Source of the DNA: an uncultured Aquimarina sp.
GTDB lineage: Bacteria; Bacteroidota; Bacteroidia; Flavobacteriales; Flavobacteriaceae
Direction of reading: 5' to 3'
Length of the DNA stretch: 64,000 nucleotides
NCBI RefSeq assembly: GCF_947495315.1
Contig: NZ_CANLYD010000005.1
Location: 347,868 to 411,867, forward strand
Shown: one piece after another, positions 25,576 through 34,144 of the stretch
Layout: each line of letters opens with the position of its first letter
How positions within the stretch are numbered: position 1 is the first letter of the stretch
Program-made: the position numbers and the translations under genes
The notes under the pieces: model-generated
Databases searched by the model: none
What the model was told of the DNA's origin: nothing
What the model saw: the letters and a program-made list of their open reading frames with translations, nothing else

Positions 25576-25606
25576 GCGGAATGAATAGGCTTCATTCCGC
25601 TTTTTT
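25576..25606 (+). terminator. Hairpin with plus-strand T tract
   Basis: GCGGAATGAA (25576-25585) and TTCATTCCGC (25591-25600) form a perfect stem with a five-base loop, followed by six T on the plus strand. The adjacent gene that needs a terminator (the SPFH gene) is on the minus strand, so either it works in both directions or an unannotated plus-strand transcript ends here. Confidence 0.65.
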
Positions 25607-25610
25607 GGTT

Positions 25611-26951
25611 TTATTCTTTAGATGTTTTTTGAGACATCATTTTTTTAGCAAGATCAGCTCCGATTAATGATTGTAATAAATTACCATCAGTTCCTTGTTT
25701 GCTTCCATCTTGAATATAGATCTCAGGAAGTTTTAGATCTTTAAGCTGTTTAGCAACATTTACAGAGGTTTTAAATTCCCACTCTGCACGTTCCTGAGGT
25801 GTAAGACCAGCGTTTACTAGTTTTGCATTCTCATAGGATTGTGCATCTGCCATTGTTTTCTGAGTTTTAGCTTTAAACTGAGCAACTTCATAGTTCTTGC
25901 GCTCCTCGATAAGATTAAACTCTGCTACCTTAGCTCTTGTTTCTGCTTCAATAGTTTTCTGAATTTGTTCTTTTTCTAAACGAGCACGTTCTGTAGCTTT
26001 TTCTGCTTCTCCCTTTGCCGTTTCTTTCTGCGCACGGTAAAATTGACGTTCTGCTTGTTGTTTCTCTAATTGAGTTTGTGCTACTTCCTCTTTTTGTAAT
26101 TGTAACCTCTTGTCGAAAGTTGTTTCCCAATCGATTTCTGTAACAACTGCTTGTACCACTGTCAGGCCATATCCGGATAGAGAGTTTCCTCTTTCTCTAA
26201 CTGGCTCTCCATTATTATATTGGATGCGAAAACGCTTTTGTTTTGATTCTTTATTAGTGACTGTTCGCACTGTAGCACTGTCACCTATAATTTCACGACT
26301 TTCGCTAGCAAAATATTCTTCCAATACATACATCCCGTTTTCTAATTGATCTTTAAAATATCTATCAAAATCAGAAGCTTGTCCAGATATGTAATCCTGA
26401 GCATCCATTAGTTTACAAGTATTTTTTATAGACTGATCAATATTAGGAATAATCCTGGAACGGATTAAGTTTCTCTCTGTTTTATTACGATCTGCAACGG
26501 ATAAAAATTGATCCTCATCTGCTGTATTGATACTGATTACCACAGAAGTTGCAATCCTAGCTTTTACTGCATCGCTAAACGCCCAATATTTGGCAATATC
26601 AACGTTAGCGTATTTACTTTGTTCACCCATCTCGTTCTTTTTGTTTGGAATCACGTACTTAATAGGTAGTTCAAATTGAATGGGTATCAATCGTCCCCAC
26701 ATCTTGGTATTGATTCCCTGATGTACGACTGCTTTCTGACTTCCCCACGGATATTGCACAGCGTATGCCGTTCCTGGCTCTGCATAAAAGAACATTCCTG
26801 AGACGATACTCATGAATAGTCCAATTATAATCATAGCAATGTTTCTTTGTCGAGTGAACTTATGTACTATTTTTGATTCCTTAAAAAATGGTTTAATAAT
26901 AAAAATGGTAATTCCAACGAGTACCATTATAATTCCTAGATATGTTAGCAT
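25611..26951 (-). CDS. SPFH/prohibitin-domain membrane protein
   Basis: 446 residues. Two N-terminal membrane helices (residues ~3-20 and ~37-57) precede an SPFH core (~60-270) and a long charged coiled coil (~275-385) rich in EKQQAERQF...EKATERARLEKE. SPFH proteins oligomerise into membrane-associated cages that organise lipid domains or control membrane proteases. No protease or NfeD gene is next to it, unlike flotillin operons. Closest in style to the 'prohibitin family' of Bacteroidota. Confidence 0.88.
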   Translation of the reverse strand: MLTYLGIIMVLVGITIFIIKPFFKESKIVHKFTRQRNIAMIIIGLFMSIVSGMFFYAEPGTAYAVQYPWGSQKAVVHQGINTKMWGRLIPIQFELPIKYVIPNKKNEMGEQSKYANVDIAKYWAFSDAVKARIATSVVISINTADEDQFLSVADRNKTERNLIRSRIIPNIDQSIKNTCKLMDAQDYISGQASDFDRYFKDQLENGMYVLEEYFASESREIIGDSATVRTVTNKESKQKRFRIQYNNGEPVRERGNSLSGYGLTVVQAVVTEIDWETTFDKRLQLQKEEVAQTQLEKQQAERQFYRAQKETAKGEAEKATERARLEKEQIQKTIEAETRAKVAEFNLIEERKNYEVAQFKAKTQKTMADAQSYENAKLVNAGLTPQERAEWEFKTSVNVAKQLKDLKLPEIYIQDGSKQGTDGNLLQSLIGADLAKKMMSQKTSKE

Positions 26952-27330
26952 AGTAATGATGTATTTAAAATTTATGAATAAGTTATTTAGTAAATAAAGG
27001 AATGCTATTGATTACATGATTTCTATACTTATTAAAGAGTGATAATTGATACAGTTATTTCGTTTCCATTCAATATATATGGAGAAGAATAATTAGAAAA
27101 ATGTTTATGCTAAAATCTGCCAAAGTGAATATATTTTGTAAGCTTAAAAATGATTAATGTTTTAATATGAAAGTTTAAAGTCTTGATTTGTGTTATAAAT
27201 TATAAGTTAATAATGTAATTTGCTTTAAAAACTATAATAATTCAAGACTGTTTTAGAAACTGGATTTAAAATTCAAGGCGGTTTTCATAATTTTTTAGCA
27301 CTCTTTTTTGATTTTCGTTATTTTGCAGGC
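26952..27330. other. Divergent AT-rich intergenic region
   Basis: It contains the promoters of the SPFH gene (minus) and apt (plus). TTATTTTG near 27320 is a near-match to the -7 box for apt. No coding frame, hairpin or repeat could be supported. Confidence 0.4.
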
Positions 27331-27843
27331 ATGAACATACAAGAATTAATAAGAGATATTCCAGACTTTCCGAAGCCGGGAATTATTTTTAAAGATATCA
27401 CTCCACTTTTAGCAAACTCTGATGCTTTAGTGCATTGTGCAGATCAATTGGCTGGATTATGTCCAACCGACATAAAGGTTGATAAAGTAATCGGTATCGA
27501 AGCGAGAGGCTTTATTTTGGGCGGTATGATTGCACAGCGATTAGATGCAGGTTTTATTCCTGTTTGAAAGAAAGGAAAACTACCATCAAAAGTGAATTCC
27601 AAAAGTTATGGATTAGAATATGGAGAAGATGTCTTAGAGATTCACAAAGATGCTATTAAGGCAGGAGAGCATATATTGATTCACGATGATGTTTTGGCTA
27701 CAGGAGGAACTGCGCAAGCTGTATGTGAACTTGTGGAAGAATTAGGAGGTACTGTAGTGCAGTGTAATTTTATTATGGAACTGGATTTTCTTAATGGTAG
27801 AAATAAACTTCAGACCACAGTGGCTTCATTGTTAAGTTATTGA
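27331..27843 (+). pseudogene. apt: Adenine phosphoribosyltransferase gene with an in-frame TGA
   Basis: Both halves are in the same frame and together give 170 codons, the normal Apt length. The first half begins IRDIPDFPKPGIIFKDITPLL and holds VIGIEARGFILG. The sequence [17 protein letters not shown] should read GFIPVRKKGKLP; a CGA-to-TGA change at codon 79 explains it. The second half keeps the PRPP loop [13 protein letters not shown]. Apt salvages adenine to AMP. TGA ends other genes here (for example at 2625 and 55365), so recoding is unlikely. Confidence 0.88.
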
Positions 27844-27883
27844 TATAAGGGATGGAGAATCTAAAAATATTAGAACTTCTCTA

Positions 27884-27960
27884 CGGTCACATTGAGCGGA
27901 GTCGAAATGTTATGAAAAATCAAGACTTCATATTTCTCGACTGCGCTCGAATTGACAGTA
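27884..27960. repeat. Imperfect palindromic intergenic repeat
   Basis: CATTGAGCGGAGTCGAAAT (from 27890) and the stretch ending TCTCGACTGCGCTCGAATTG (to 27954) are imperfect inverted arms about 30 bases long that meet at ATGAA/TTCAT. Elements with GAGCG.AGTCGA arms are scattered between genes in many flavobacteria. It lies between apt and the convergent secreted-protein gene and could act as a two-way terminator or RNA-stabilising structure. Confidence 0.6.
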
Positions 27961-27984
27961 TATAAAATTATAGGTATTCTTATT

Positions 27985-28803
27985 TTACTTTTTCGTAGTG
28001 GCGATAATGGCCCCATCTTTTGCTTTATCTCCATAAATACTAATTGCTGTGGTAGCTTTCAGGAAATCGACTTCATCTAATTTATCTGATTTTGCTAATT
28101 CATCTAATGTTTTAAAATCAGACTCTTTTCCATCAATAATGATTAATTTCTCAATATCTGGATCATCTACAAAGCTGAATTTCTTTGATTTACTAAAATG
28201 TGATGGAAATTGTTGACCGTTAAAAATAAAGTTTCCATTTTCATCTTCATCAAATTCAAAAGAATTCGTGATTTGATCTTTTAGCTTGTTTATGTCAAAA
28301 TGATGACCGTTAAAAAATATGGAATCTCCTTCTTGGTCAAAATCGAAGTTAAATCTGAAATTCTGATTTTTTAAGATGCTATCCAGATCAAAATCCTGAT
28401 TGTTAAAACCGATTTGGTTTTTCCAAGAAGCAATATCAAACATCCCAGAATTAGTTATGTATAGATTGCCATTTTTATAGCCAAGCTCGACGTCTGATAT
28501 GGGTTCTGAGGAAGAGGAAGAGTACTTGCTTTTAGCGTTCCCTTTTTTAAGAACGATGCTTAAACTGGTAATCTCATTTTGTTCATTAAATTCTATTTTT
28601 TCTATGATGAATTCAATACCATTTTCAGAAAAAAAAGTTTTAAGATCCTCCAGTTCCTTTTCTGTTGTATTTTTATTGATGGTGGCAATGATCTCATTAG
28701 GTCGAAATTCGTCCTGAATTCGGTCAATATATGAACCAGAAGTAAATGCTGTTAGGGATAGTATACCTAGTATACCCATTCCCAGAATGATCCATTTTTT
28801 CAT
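27985..28803 (-). CDS. Secreted protein related to the BlaR1 C-terminal tail
   Basis: 272 residues with a signal or anchor helix (residues 5-22). Residues ~37-110 (IIATINKNTTEKELEDLKTFF then NEQNEITSLSIVLKKGNAKS) match residues ~380-460 of the BlaR1 protein at 30212-32278 (IIEFTINKSATKDHLEKVKRIF, SNNEITSISVKVSSKKSNA). It ends ISIYGDKAKDGAIIATTKK, a TonB-receptor-plug-like motif also found in that BlaR1. No M56 protease domain is present. It may be a partner, decoy or spare copy of the BlaR1 sensor tail. Confidence 0.65.
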   Translation of the reverse strand: MKKWIILGMGILGILSLTAFTSGSYIDRIQDEFRPNEIIATINKNTTEKELEDLKTFFSENGIEFIIEKIEFNEQNEITSLSIVLKKGNAKSKYSSSSSEPISDVELGYKNGNLYITNSGMFDIASWKNQIGFNNQDFDLDSILKNQNFRFNFDFDQEGDSIFFNGHHFDINKLKDQITNSFEFDEDENGNFIFNGQQFPSHFSKSKKFSFVDDPDIEKLIIIDGKESDFKTLDELAKSDKLDEVDFLKATTAISIYGDKAKDGAIIATTKK

Positions 28804-29022
28804 ACTAAATATTGTTTTTTGGTTATCGATTTTAATTGAAATGTATTCTCTTTTAAATACGAAAAATTGAAATCAATGTTGCAAAGTGAATCTTCTGGTT
28901 TTATAATTTTTTACTCTATTTAGATAGTGTGTGAATTTTTGAAAGCATTGTAATCAGGTGATTTGGGTAATTTAATGCATAGAATAGTGGATTTAGTATT
29001 AATAATGTGAAATTGATTTTTC

Positions 29023-29030
29023 TAGCTTTG
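29023..29030 (+). promoter_or_regulatory. -7 promoter box of the M57 protease gene
   Basis: TAGCTTTG is an exact TAnnTTTG box, 38 bases before the ATG at 29069. No TTG is found at the ideal -33 spacing, so an activator may be needed. Confidence 0.55.
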
Positions 29031-29068
29031 GAATAACTAATTTAAATATAAACACAAACTTTAATTTT

Positions 29069-29923
29069 ATGAAAAATTCAAAAATTTTAACTGGAACACT
29101 TTTGGTGTTTTTTGTTTTTTCGTTTTTCTCGTGCGAAAAAGAGCCAGTGAACACGATCAATGAATCTTCTCAGGATATTCCCAAAGAAATATTAGAGAAA
29201 ATTTCAGAATTAAACTTTAATCATAATCAAGTCACAAAAGAAATATTGACAGATATTGATGGTACTCAAAGAGAGATATATCTTATAGAAGATGATATTG
29301 CTTTTACTTATGATCAAATTATGCAAATGGATAATGGAGATGGTGTACATAGTAAACAATATCATACCACTAATCTGGTAAGCACTCCAAGAAACGTTCG
29401 TGTTGTGGGTTATAACGGAAATAATCGCTTTGGTCTAAGTGATATTGCTCAAACAGGTTTGAGGTATGCTGTAAATAACTACAACGCTATTAATGTGGAT
29501 TTTCAACTTGAGTTAGTGTTTACTACTAATTTTAATAATAATGATATTGTAGCTTATACACAAACTAGCGGATCAGAGATAGCTCAAGATGGAGTGAGAG
29601 GAAGAGCTGGGTTTCCAAGTGGCGGAGAACCTTTTAAAAGAGTAATTATTAATGGAGGTGCAAATGCCAATAATAATGATCAATTACTAGAGGGATTGTT
29701 TACGCATGAATTAGGACATTGTTTTGGACTAAGGCATACTGATTGGGATACTCGCCAATCTTGCGGACAAACTGGAGAGTCTGCGAATCCGGATGGGGCA
29801 ATATATATTCCAGGTACTCCGGGAGCTAGTCAAGATCCTGGTTCAATTATGAATTCTTGTTTCCCATTTAATGGAGGCGAGTTCGGTGAATTTGATATAG
29901 TAGCTTTAGAATTTCTTTATTAA
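29069..29923 (+). CDS. M57 family zinc metalloprotease lipoprotein (HEIGH-type)
   Basis: 284 residues. Lipoprotein signal FVFSFFSC (Cys ~23) is followed by a propeptide-like region to ~100. The metzincin-type zinc motif HELGHCFGLRH (residues ~212-222, three His ligands) is followed by TDW, as in M57 'dual-action HEIGH' peptidases, and by a PGSIMNSCFPF Met-turn (residues ~256-266). The likely place is the cell surface or outer membrane. It ends at a clear terminator. Confidence 0.85.
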   Translation: MKNSKILTGTLLVFFVFSFFSCEKEPVNTINESSQDIPKEILEKISELNFNHNQVTKEILTDIDGTQREIYLIEDDIAFTYDQIMQMDNGDGVHSKQYHTTNLVSTPRNVRVVGYNGNNRFGLSDIAQTGLRYAVNNYNAINVDFQLELVFTTNFNNNDIVAYTQTSGSEIAQDGVRGRAGFPSGGEPFKRVIINGGANANNNDQLLEGLFTHELGHCFGLRHTDWDTRQSCGQTGESANPDGAIYIPGTPGASQDPGSIMNSCFPFNGGEFGEFDIVALEFLY

Positions 29924-29936
29924 TTATTTTAAAATG

Positions 29937-29981
29937 AAACCTGAAAAGTATATTCTCTGGTAATGCTTTTCAGGTTTTTTT
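29937..29981 (+). terminator. Rho-independent terminator of the M57 gene
   Basis: AAACCTGAAAAG (29937-29948) pairs with CTTTTCAGGTTT (29966-29977), and the T run continues to 29981. Confidence 0.85.
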
Positions 29982-30154
29982 ATCACTATTTTTAAAGAGC
30001 CCTTTTGGTTACATACAATCTCCACCCAAAAATGAGTAGTTGTATTTTAGAAGCTTTACTAAGATCCAGTCTTCGTTTTGTGAAACTAGGTAGTAATAGT
30101 TTGTTTAGTTTTGCGATAAAGATAAAAAGCTGTTTTTCCATATATCTAAAATAA

Positions 30155-30183
30155 AAAAACTCATCGGATTGTGATGAGTTTTT
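30155..30183 (-). terminator. Terminator of the blaI-blaR1 operon
   Basis: AAAAACTCATC (30155-30165) and GATGAGTTTTT (30173-30183) form an 11-bp stem with a seven-base loop. It lies 29 bases past the stop of the minus-strand BlaR1 gene and has T tracts on both strands. Confidence 0.85.
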
Positions 30184-30211
30184 GGTTACTTGTTTATGTA
30201 TTGTGGTATGT

Positions 30212-32278
30212 CTATTTTTTTAAAACAACTTCTACGACCCCATTTTTTGCTACATTACCATATTTCTCTATTGCCTTTTCTGCCTTATAAACATTTACAG
30301 ATTCAATCTGTTTATGTTTAATTTTTTCGAATTCATTATGACTAACTTTTTTTCCATCAACAAATATTAATGGTCTTATGTTGGCTTCTCCGATACTCAT
30401 ATTGTTTTTGTCAATATTTATCTTAAAACCTGTCTCTTTTTTTGCATTCTTTTTTGTGGTAATATTAATGACACCATCTTTTGCCTTTTTTCCGTATTTC
30501 TTAACACTAGCTTTACCTTTGGAGATATCAATACTTTGAATTTCATCGGATTTTAGTTTTTTTACCTCTTTTTTGCTGGCTTTTTTTCCATCTATAAAAA
30601 ATAAAGGATCTTTTCCCGAATTACCATCAAAATCAAAAATTGTTTTGTGATCATCTGAATTGATGAATATATGATCTTCATCATCATTGTGATCACTTTT
30701 TATAATAAACTTGTTTTTATTACCTTTTTTTCTGATTACTTTTCTTTTATGCTTTTTGTCACTTTCTACAATAAAAAGACTTTCTCCTTCATCACCTGAA
30801 TTGATTTCTATTACATGACCGTCGCTATGTTTATTATGTTTGTTTTTACTAATCCAAATATTTTTATGACCACTGTTAGATTGTCCTATATTAATCTTAT
30901 CATTTTTACTGTCATAAGACAAAACAAACGGAGTTATTGGAGTGTCGTTTGATACTGAAAAATTAGCATTACTCTTTTTAGATGATACTTTAACACTGAT
31001 GCTAGTGATTTCATTATTGCTATTTCTGTTAAGATCACTAAATGTTACTGTTACATCATATTCATTTTTAAAAATCCTTTTAACTTTTTCTAAATGATCT
31101 TTTGTGGCGCTTTTATTTATAGTGAATTCGATTATATTTTTTTTGACTTTGGTATTCTTTGACCTTGTCAAAGGTTTTTCTTCTATTGGAGTTGTAATTT
31201 TTACAGGGAGCGTAGTGACAGCAGGATTATGAGTGATTATATTTTGATGCTCTATTGTATTGGGGTGCTCTTTTTTAGAAGGAAACGAATGCTCACGTAT
31301 TTTAGTATTATCTTCCTTTTCAGTAGGGAATTTAGCATCTTCAGAAATAATATTAGCTTCATTGTGTAAAACTTCCATTACAGAAGTAGCTTGATCTGGA
31401 GTTTTATTTTGAATATAATGTATCTCTGTTTTAGTATTAAAACTCCATAAAAACAAACATAATAGGGGTAATATAATTGTTGCTTTCCAGAGGTTCTGTT
31501 GGTTTGATTCTTTTTTATTTAACATAACGATTCGTTTTTTGATTAATGATTGATAAAAATTATTCGTGATTGATGAATAATTACCTGATGATACTTTAAC
31601 TAAAGTTAATTGATACTCTTTTTTTGAAGGAAGATCGCGGGTTGCTTCATGATCCGCAATGAATTCTAAGTTTTGTTGTAAACTTTTTTTGTAGAGCCAT
31701 ATAAATGGGTTAACCCATTGAAAAATCGCAAAAATATTGGTTATTAATATGTCTACTGTGTGGTATTGTTTTGCGTGTATTTTCTCGTGCTTCAAAATCA
31801 TTTCTAACTCTTTAGTGTCATGAAGTATTGGGTTAAATATGATATATTTAAAGAAAGAGAATGGAGCAATGTCTTCTGCCGTTTTTAAAAAAGAAAACCC
31901 TTCATTTTTTCTATTCTGACTGGTTCTAAAGATTCTTAATAGAGATATAAGTTGAACAACAAAACGTCCTAATAGGATTAGGGTGAAAGTGATATATAGG
32001 TTAAAGACAATTAGCCACCAATTTGTCGGTTCGGGTTCATTTTTTGTAATATCAGAGTACGAAGAGTTGTATGCTATTGTCTGGAAAATTGGTTGTTCTA
32101 TAAGTTCTATAGTAGTAAACTCTAAAAAAGGAAGCAATAATGAGCTTAGTATTCCTGTAAGTAAGAAATGTCTGTTTATTTTAAAAAATGTGTCTTTTCT
32201 TAAAAGAAAGAAATAAACAAGATAGAATAAAGATAGTATAACACTTGACTTAAATAGATATATGAAAAAAGCTTCCAT
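30212..32278 (-). CDS. BlaR1/MecR1-type M56 metallopeptidase sensor with tandem TonB-plug-like tails
   Basis: 688 residues. Four membrane helices enclose the M56 protease domain; the zinc motif HEKIH is at residue ~160 and EFIADHEA at ~205. A helix at ~265-280 leads to a long envelope-facing region. This region has no penicillin-binding domain. Instead it has a low-complexity His/Lys/Asp stretch (~470-560) and two copies of a module PLxFxDGKKxSxxExxKxKxxxIxSxxVxKxxxxxxKYGxxAKxGVxxxxxKK (~565-625 and ~635-688). Binding of a ligand outside would trigger cleavage of the BlaI repressor encoded four bases upstream. Confidence 0.88.
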   Translation of the reverse strand: MEAFFIYLFKSSVILSLFYLVYFFLLRKDTFFKINRHFLLTGILSSLLLPFLEFTTIELIEQPIFQTIAYNSSYSDITKNEPEPTNWWLIVFNLYITFTLILLGRFVVQLISLLRIFRTSQNRKNEGFSFLKTAEDIAPFSFFKYIIFNPILHDTKELEMILKHEKIHAKQYHTVDILITNIFAIFQWVNPFIWLYKKSLQQNLEFIADHEATRDLPSKKEYQLTLVKVSSGNYSSITNNFYQSLIKKRIVMLNKKESNQQNLWKATIILPLLCLFLWSFNTKTEIHYIQNKTPDQATSVMEVLHNEANIISEDAKFPTEKEDNTKIREHSFPSKKEHPNTIEHQNIITHNPAVTTLPVKITTPIEEKPLTRSKNTKVKKNIIEFTINKSATKDHLEKVKRIFKNEYDVTVTFSDLNRNSNNEITSISVKVSSKKSNANFSVSNDTPITPFVLSYDSKNDKINIGQSNSGHKNIWISKNKHNKHSDGHVIEINSGDEGESLFIVESDKKHKRKVIRKKGNKNKFIIKSDHNDDEDHIFINSDDHKTIFDFDGNSGKDPLFFIDGKKASKKEVKKLKSDEIQSIDISKGKASVKKYGKKAKDGVINITTKKNAKKETGFKINIDKNNMSIGEANIRPLIFVDGKKVSHNEFEKIKHKQIESVNVYKAEKAIEKYGNVAKNGVVEVVLKK

Positions 32279-32282
32279 AGCG

Positions 32283-32639
32283 TTATTTTTTTTGTTCGAT
32301 TACATCTAAAATTTCTCGTAATTCTTTTGCTGTAATTTTTTCTTCTTTAGCGAAAAATGAGACCATGTTCTTATAAGAATCATTAAAATATTGTGTCATA
32401 GCTTTGCAGACAAAATTATTTCGATATGCCTCTTTAGTTATGACAGGATAGTATTGATGGGTTTTTCCGTATGCTTTATGAGCTATGTATCCTTTGTCTT
32501 CTAGGTTTCTGATGATAGTAGATACCGTATTGTAATGTACGGTGTTATTTAGTTCGGCCTGAACTTCTTTTGCAAACGCTTTTTCCAGTTTCCATAAAGC
32601 TTGCATGATTTCCTCTTCCTTATTAGTCAATTTTTCCAT
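32283..32639 (-). CDS. blaI: BlaI/MecI/CopY family transcriptional repressor
   Basis: 118 residues: a winged-helix domain (residues 1-75; LTNKEEEIMQALWKL, YNTVSTIIRNLEDKGYI) and a helical dimerisation tail. The fold represses target promoters until cleaved by a BlaR1-type protease, which is the next gene (gap four bases). In Bacteroidota such pairs often answer envelope or oxidative signals and not beta-lactams. Three phased dyads cover its promoter, so autoregulation is very likely. Confidence 0.92.
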   Translation of the reverse strand: MEKLTNKEEEIMQALWKLEKAFAKEVQAELNNTVHYNTVSTIIRNLEDKGYIAHKAYGKTHQYYPVITKEAYRNNFVCKAMTQYFNDSYKNMVSFFAKEEKITAKELREILDVIEQKK

Positions 32640-32660
32640 TTACGAGTTTTTAAGTGGTTT

Positions 32661-32725
32661 CAAATATATAACTATAAAAATAGTTACACAACTGTTTTTG
32701 TAGTTATTTAACTATTTTTATAGTT
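32661..32725 (-). promoter_or_regulatory. blaI promoter covered by three phased operator-like dyads
   Basis: On the minus strand TTG (32691-32689), a 20-base spacer and TATATTTG (32668-32661) form a textbook Bacteroidota promoter. Three 16-bp dyads begin at 32670, 32690 and 32710, exactly 20 bp apart: AACTATAAAAATAGTT, AACTGTTTTTGTAGTT and AACTATTTTTATAGTT. The outer two have identical AACTAT/ATAGTT half-sites with a four-base centre; the middle one is imperfect. Dyad 1 fills the -33/-7 spacer and dyad 2 covers the -33 element, as expected for BlaI repression. Confidence 0.8.
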
Positions 32726-32824
32726 TTTGAAATGTAAAACCATATAATATGAAGTCAAAAAATACTAGTTACATCCGTGACATATGGTATACTTATTTTA
32801 TATTCGCAAACAAATAAGTAGCAT

Positions 32825-33778
32825 ATGATTCAGAGCATAATTTTTGTAATAATCGGGTTTGTACTCTTGGTAGTTGGAGGTGAGTATTTAGTACGTTCTT
32901 CGGTTGCATTATCTTTTAGATTGAAGCTGTCAAAAATGGTTATTGGTCTTACTGTTGTATCATTTGCTACATCTGCACCTGAATTATTGGTTAGCTTACA
33001 GGCGGCGCTAGGTGGCTCTGCAGATCTTTCTCTTAGTAATATTATAGGTTCTAATGTGGCAAATATCGGATTGGTTTTAGGTATAACGGCGCTTATAGGT
33101 CCACTAGCTATAGATAAAGATTTTTATAAGTTTAATTGGCCGGTAATGATGCTACTGTCTTTGGCATTATATTTCTTTTTGGATAATGATGGTGTGCTAA
33201 CTAGAACAGAAGGTGGTGCATTATTGATTTCTTTATTTGTTTATATGTTCTTATTGATTAAAAGAGCAAGAAAGCACGCAGATAAAATGATCGAAGAGGT
33301 TGATGATGCGTTAGAAAAGGTTTCTAATTTTAAGATGATTTTTTGGTTGTTGATAGGAGGATTAGCACTATATTTTGGTTCAGAGTTGTTGGTAGAAGGA
33401 GCAAAGGATATAGCAACTAGAATGGGAGTAAGTGAAGCTGTAATTGGACTCACTATGGTTGCTATAGGAACTAGTGTACCGGAATTAGCAGCTTCTGTAA
33501 TTGCTGCATTGAAGCAAGAAAAAGCAATCTCTTTAGGTAATCTTATCGGTTCTAACATTTTTAATATAGCGTCTGTTCTTGGTGTTACTTCGCTGATTCA
33601 GCCAATAGCGGTTACCGATCCACGATTAATGAATATAGATATCTTTTGGATGCTTGGATTTGCGTTGATTCTATTACCTCTAGCTTTTATTCCAAAAAAA
33701 ATGATTTTAGGAAGACCAAAGGGGTTTTTGATTTTTGCTGGATATTGTGTTTTTATAGCTTTAGTGTTTATAAAGTAA
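32825..33778 (+). CDS. Calcium/sodium antiporter, CaCA family (YrbG-like)
   Basis: 317 residues, about ten membrane helices in two inverted halves. The alpha repeats are clear: FATSAPELLVSLQAAL...SNIIGSNVANIGLVLG (residues ~48-90) and IGTSVPELAASVIAAL...GNLIGSNIFNIASVLG (~215-260). It exchanges Ca2+ for Na+ or H+ across the inner membrane. A near-consensus -7 box TATATTCG is at 32799-32806. It is divergent from blaI, but its own promoter lies about 75 bp away from the dyads. Confidence 0.93.
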   Translation: MIQSIIFVIIGFVLLVVGGEYLVRSSVALSFRLKLSKMVIGLTVVSFATSAPELLVSLQAALGGSADLSLSNIIGSNVANIGLVLGITALIGPLAIDKDFYKFNWPVMMLLSLALYFFLDNDGVLTRTEGGALLISLFVYMFLLIKRARKHADKMIEEVDDALEKVSNFKMIFWLLIGGLALYFGSELLVEGAKDIATRMGVSEAVIGLTMVAIGTSVPELAASVIAALKQEKAISLGNLIGSNIFNIASVLGVTSLIQPIAVTDPRLMNIDIFWMLGFALILLPLAFIPKKMILGRPKGFLIFAGYCVFIALVFIK

Positions 33779-34140
33779 ATCTTTGGTACTACCTAAGGTG
33801 AGAACATTTTTTTTGCTAATATTTTGTAGTTGTATAATTGGGTATCTTGATTAAATGTCTTCTATATAAGGATAGTATATGTTTCAAAAGGCTTGTGATG
33901 TTGAGGTGTTGCCTAAATTGAATTAGAAATACTTTATTTAGGTATTGGTTAATACAGATCTTATAAAAGCCAAGCTGCAGTTGGATAATAGAGTGCGTTA
34001 GATTATTTATTTCTAGAAATATAAAGGTGTCTGAATAGGAAGATTGAAGAGGTCTTCTAGCGTTGAAACTGTAAAATTAGTAATATGCCAATATTCAAAG
34101 AATTCTAGTATTGCTTCATAATGATTATTGAGGAATTAAA
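33779..34140. other. Non-coding stretch, nothing recognised
   Basis: About 360 bases between two convergent genes. All frames are closed within short distances and no hairpin, repeat or promoter box of note was found, apart from the terminator that follows at 34145. Confidence 0.4.
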
Positions 34141-34144
34141 AATA

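Noticed and set aside
27565..27567. TGA in apt as a recoded sense codon
   Set aside because: TGA ends other genes normally in this window (for example 2625 and 55365), and no recoding structure is seen.
30212..32639. blaI-blaR1 as a beta-lactam resistance operon
   Set aside because: No beta-lactamase or penicillin-binding protein gene is adjacent and the BlaR1 lacks a penicillin-binding domain.
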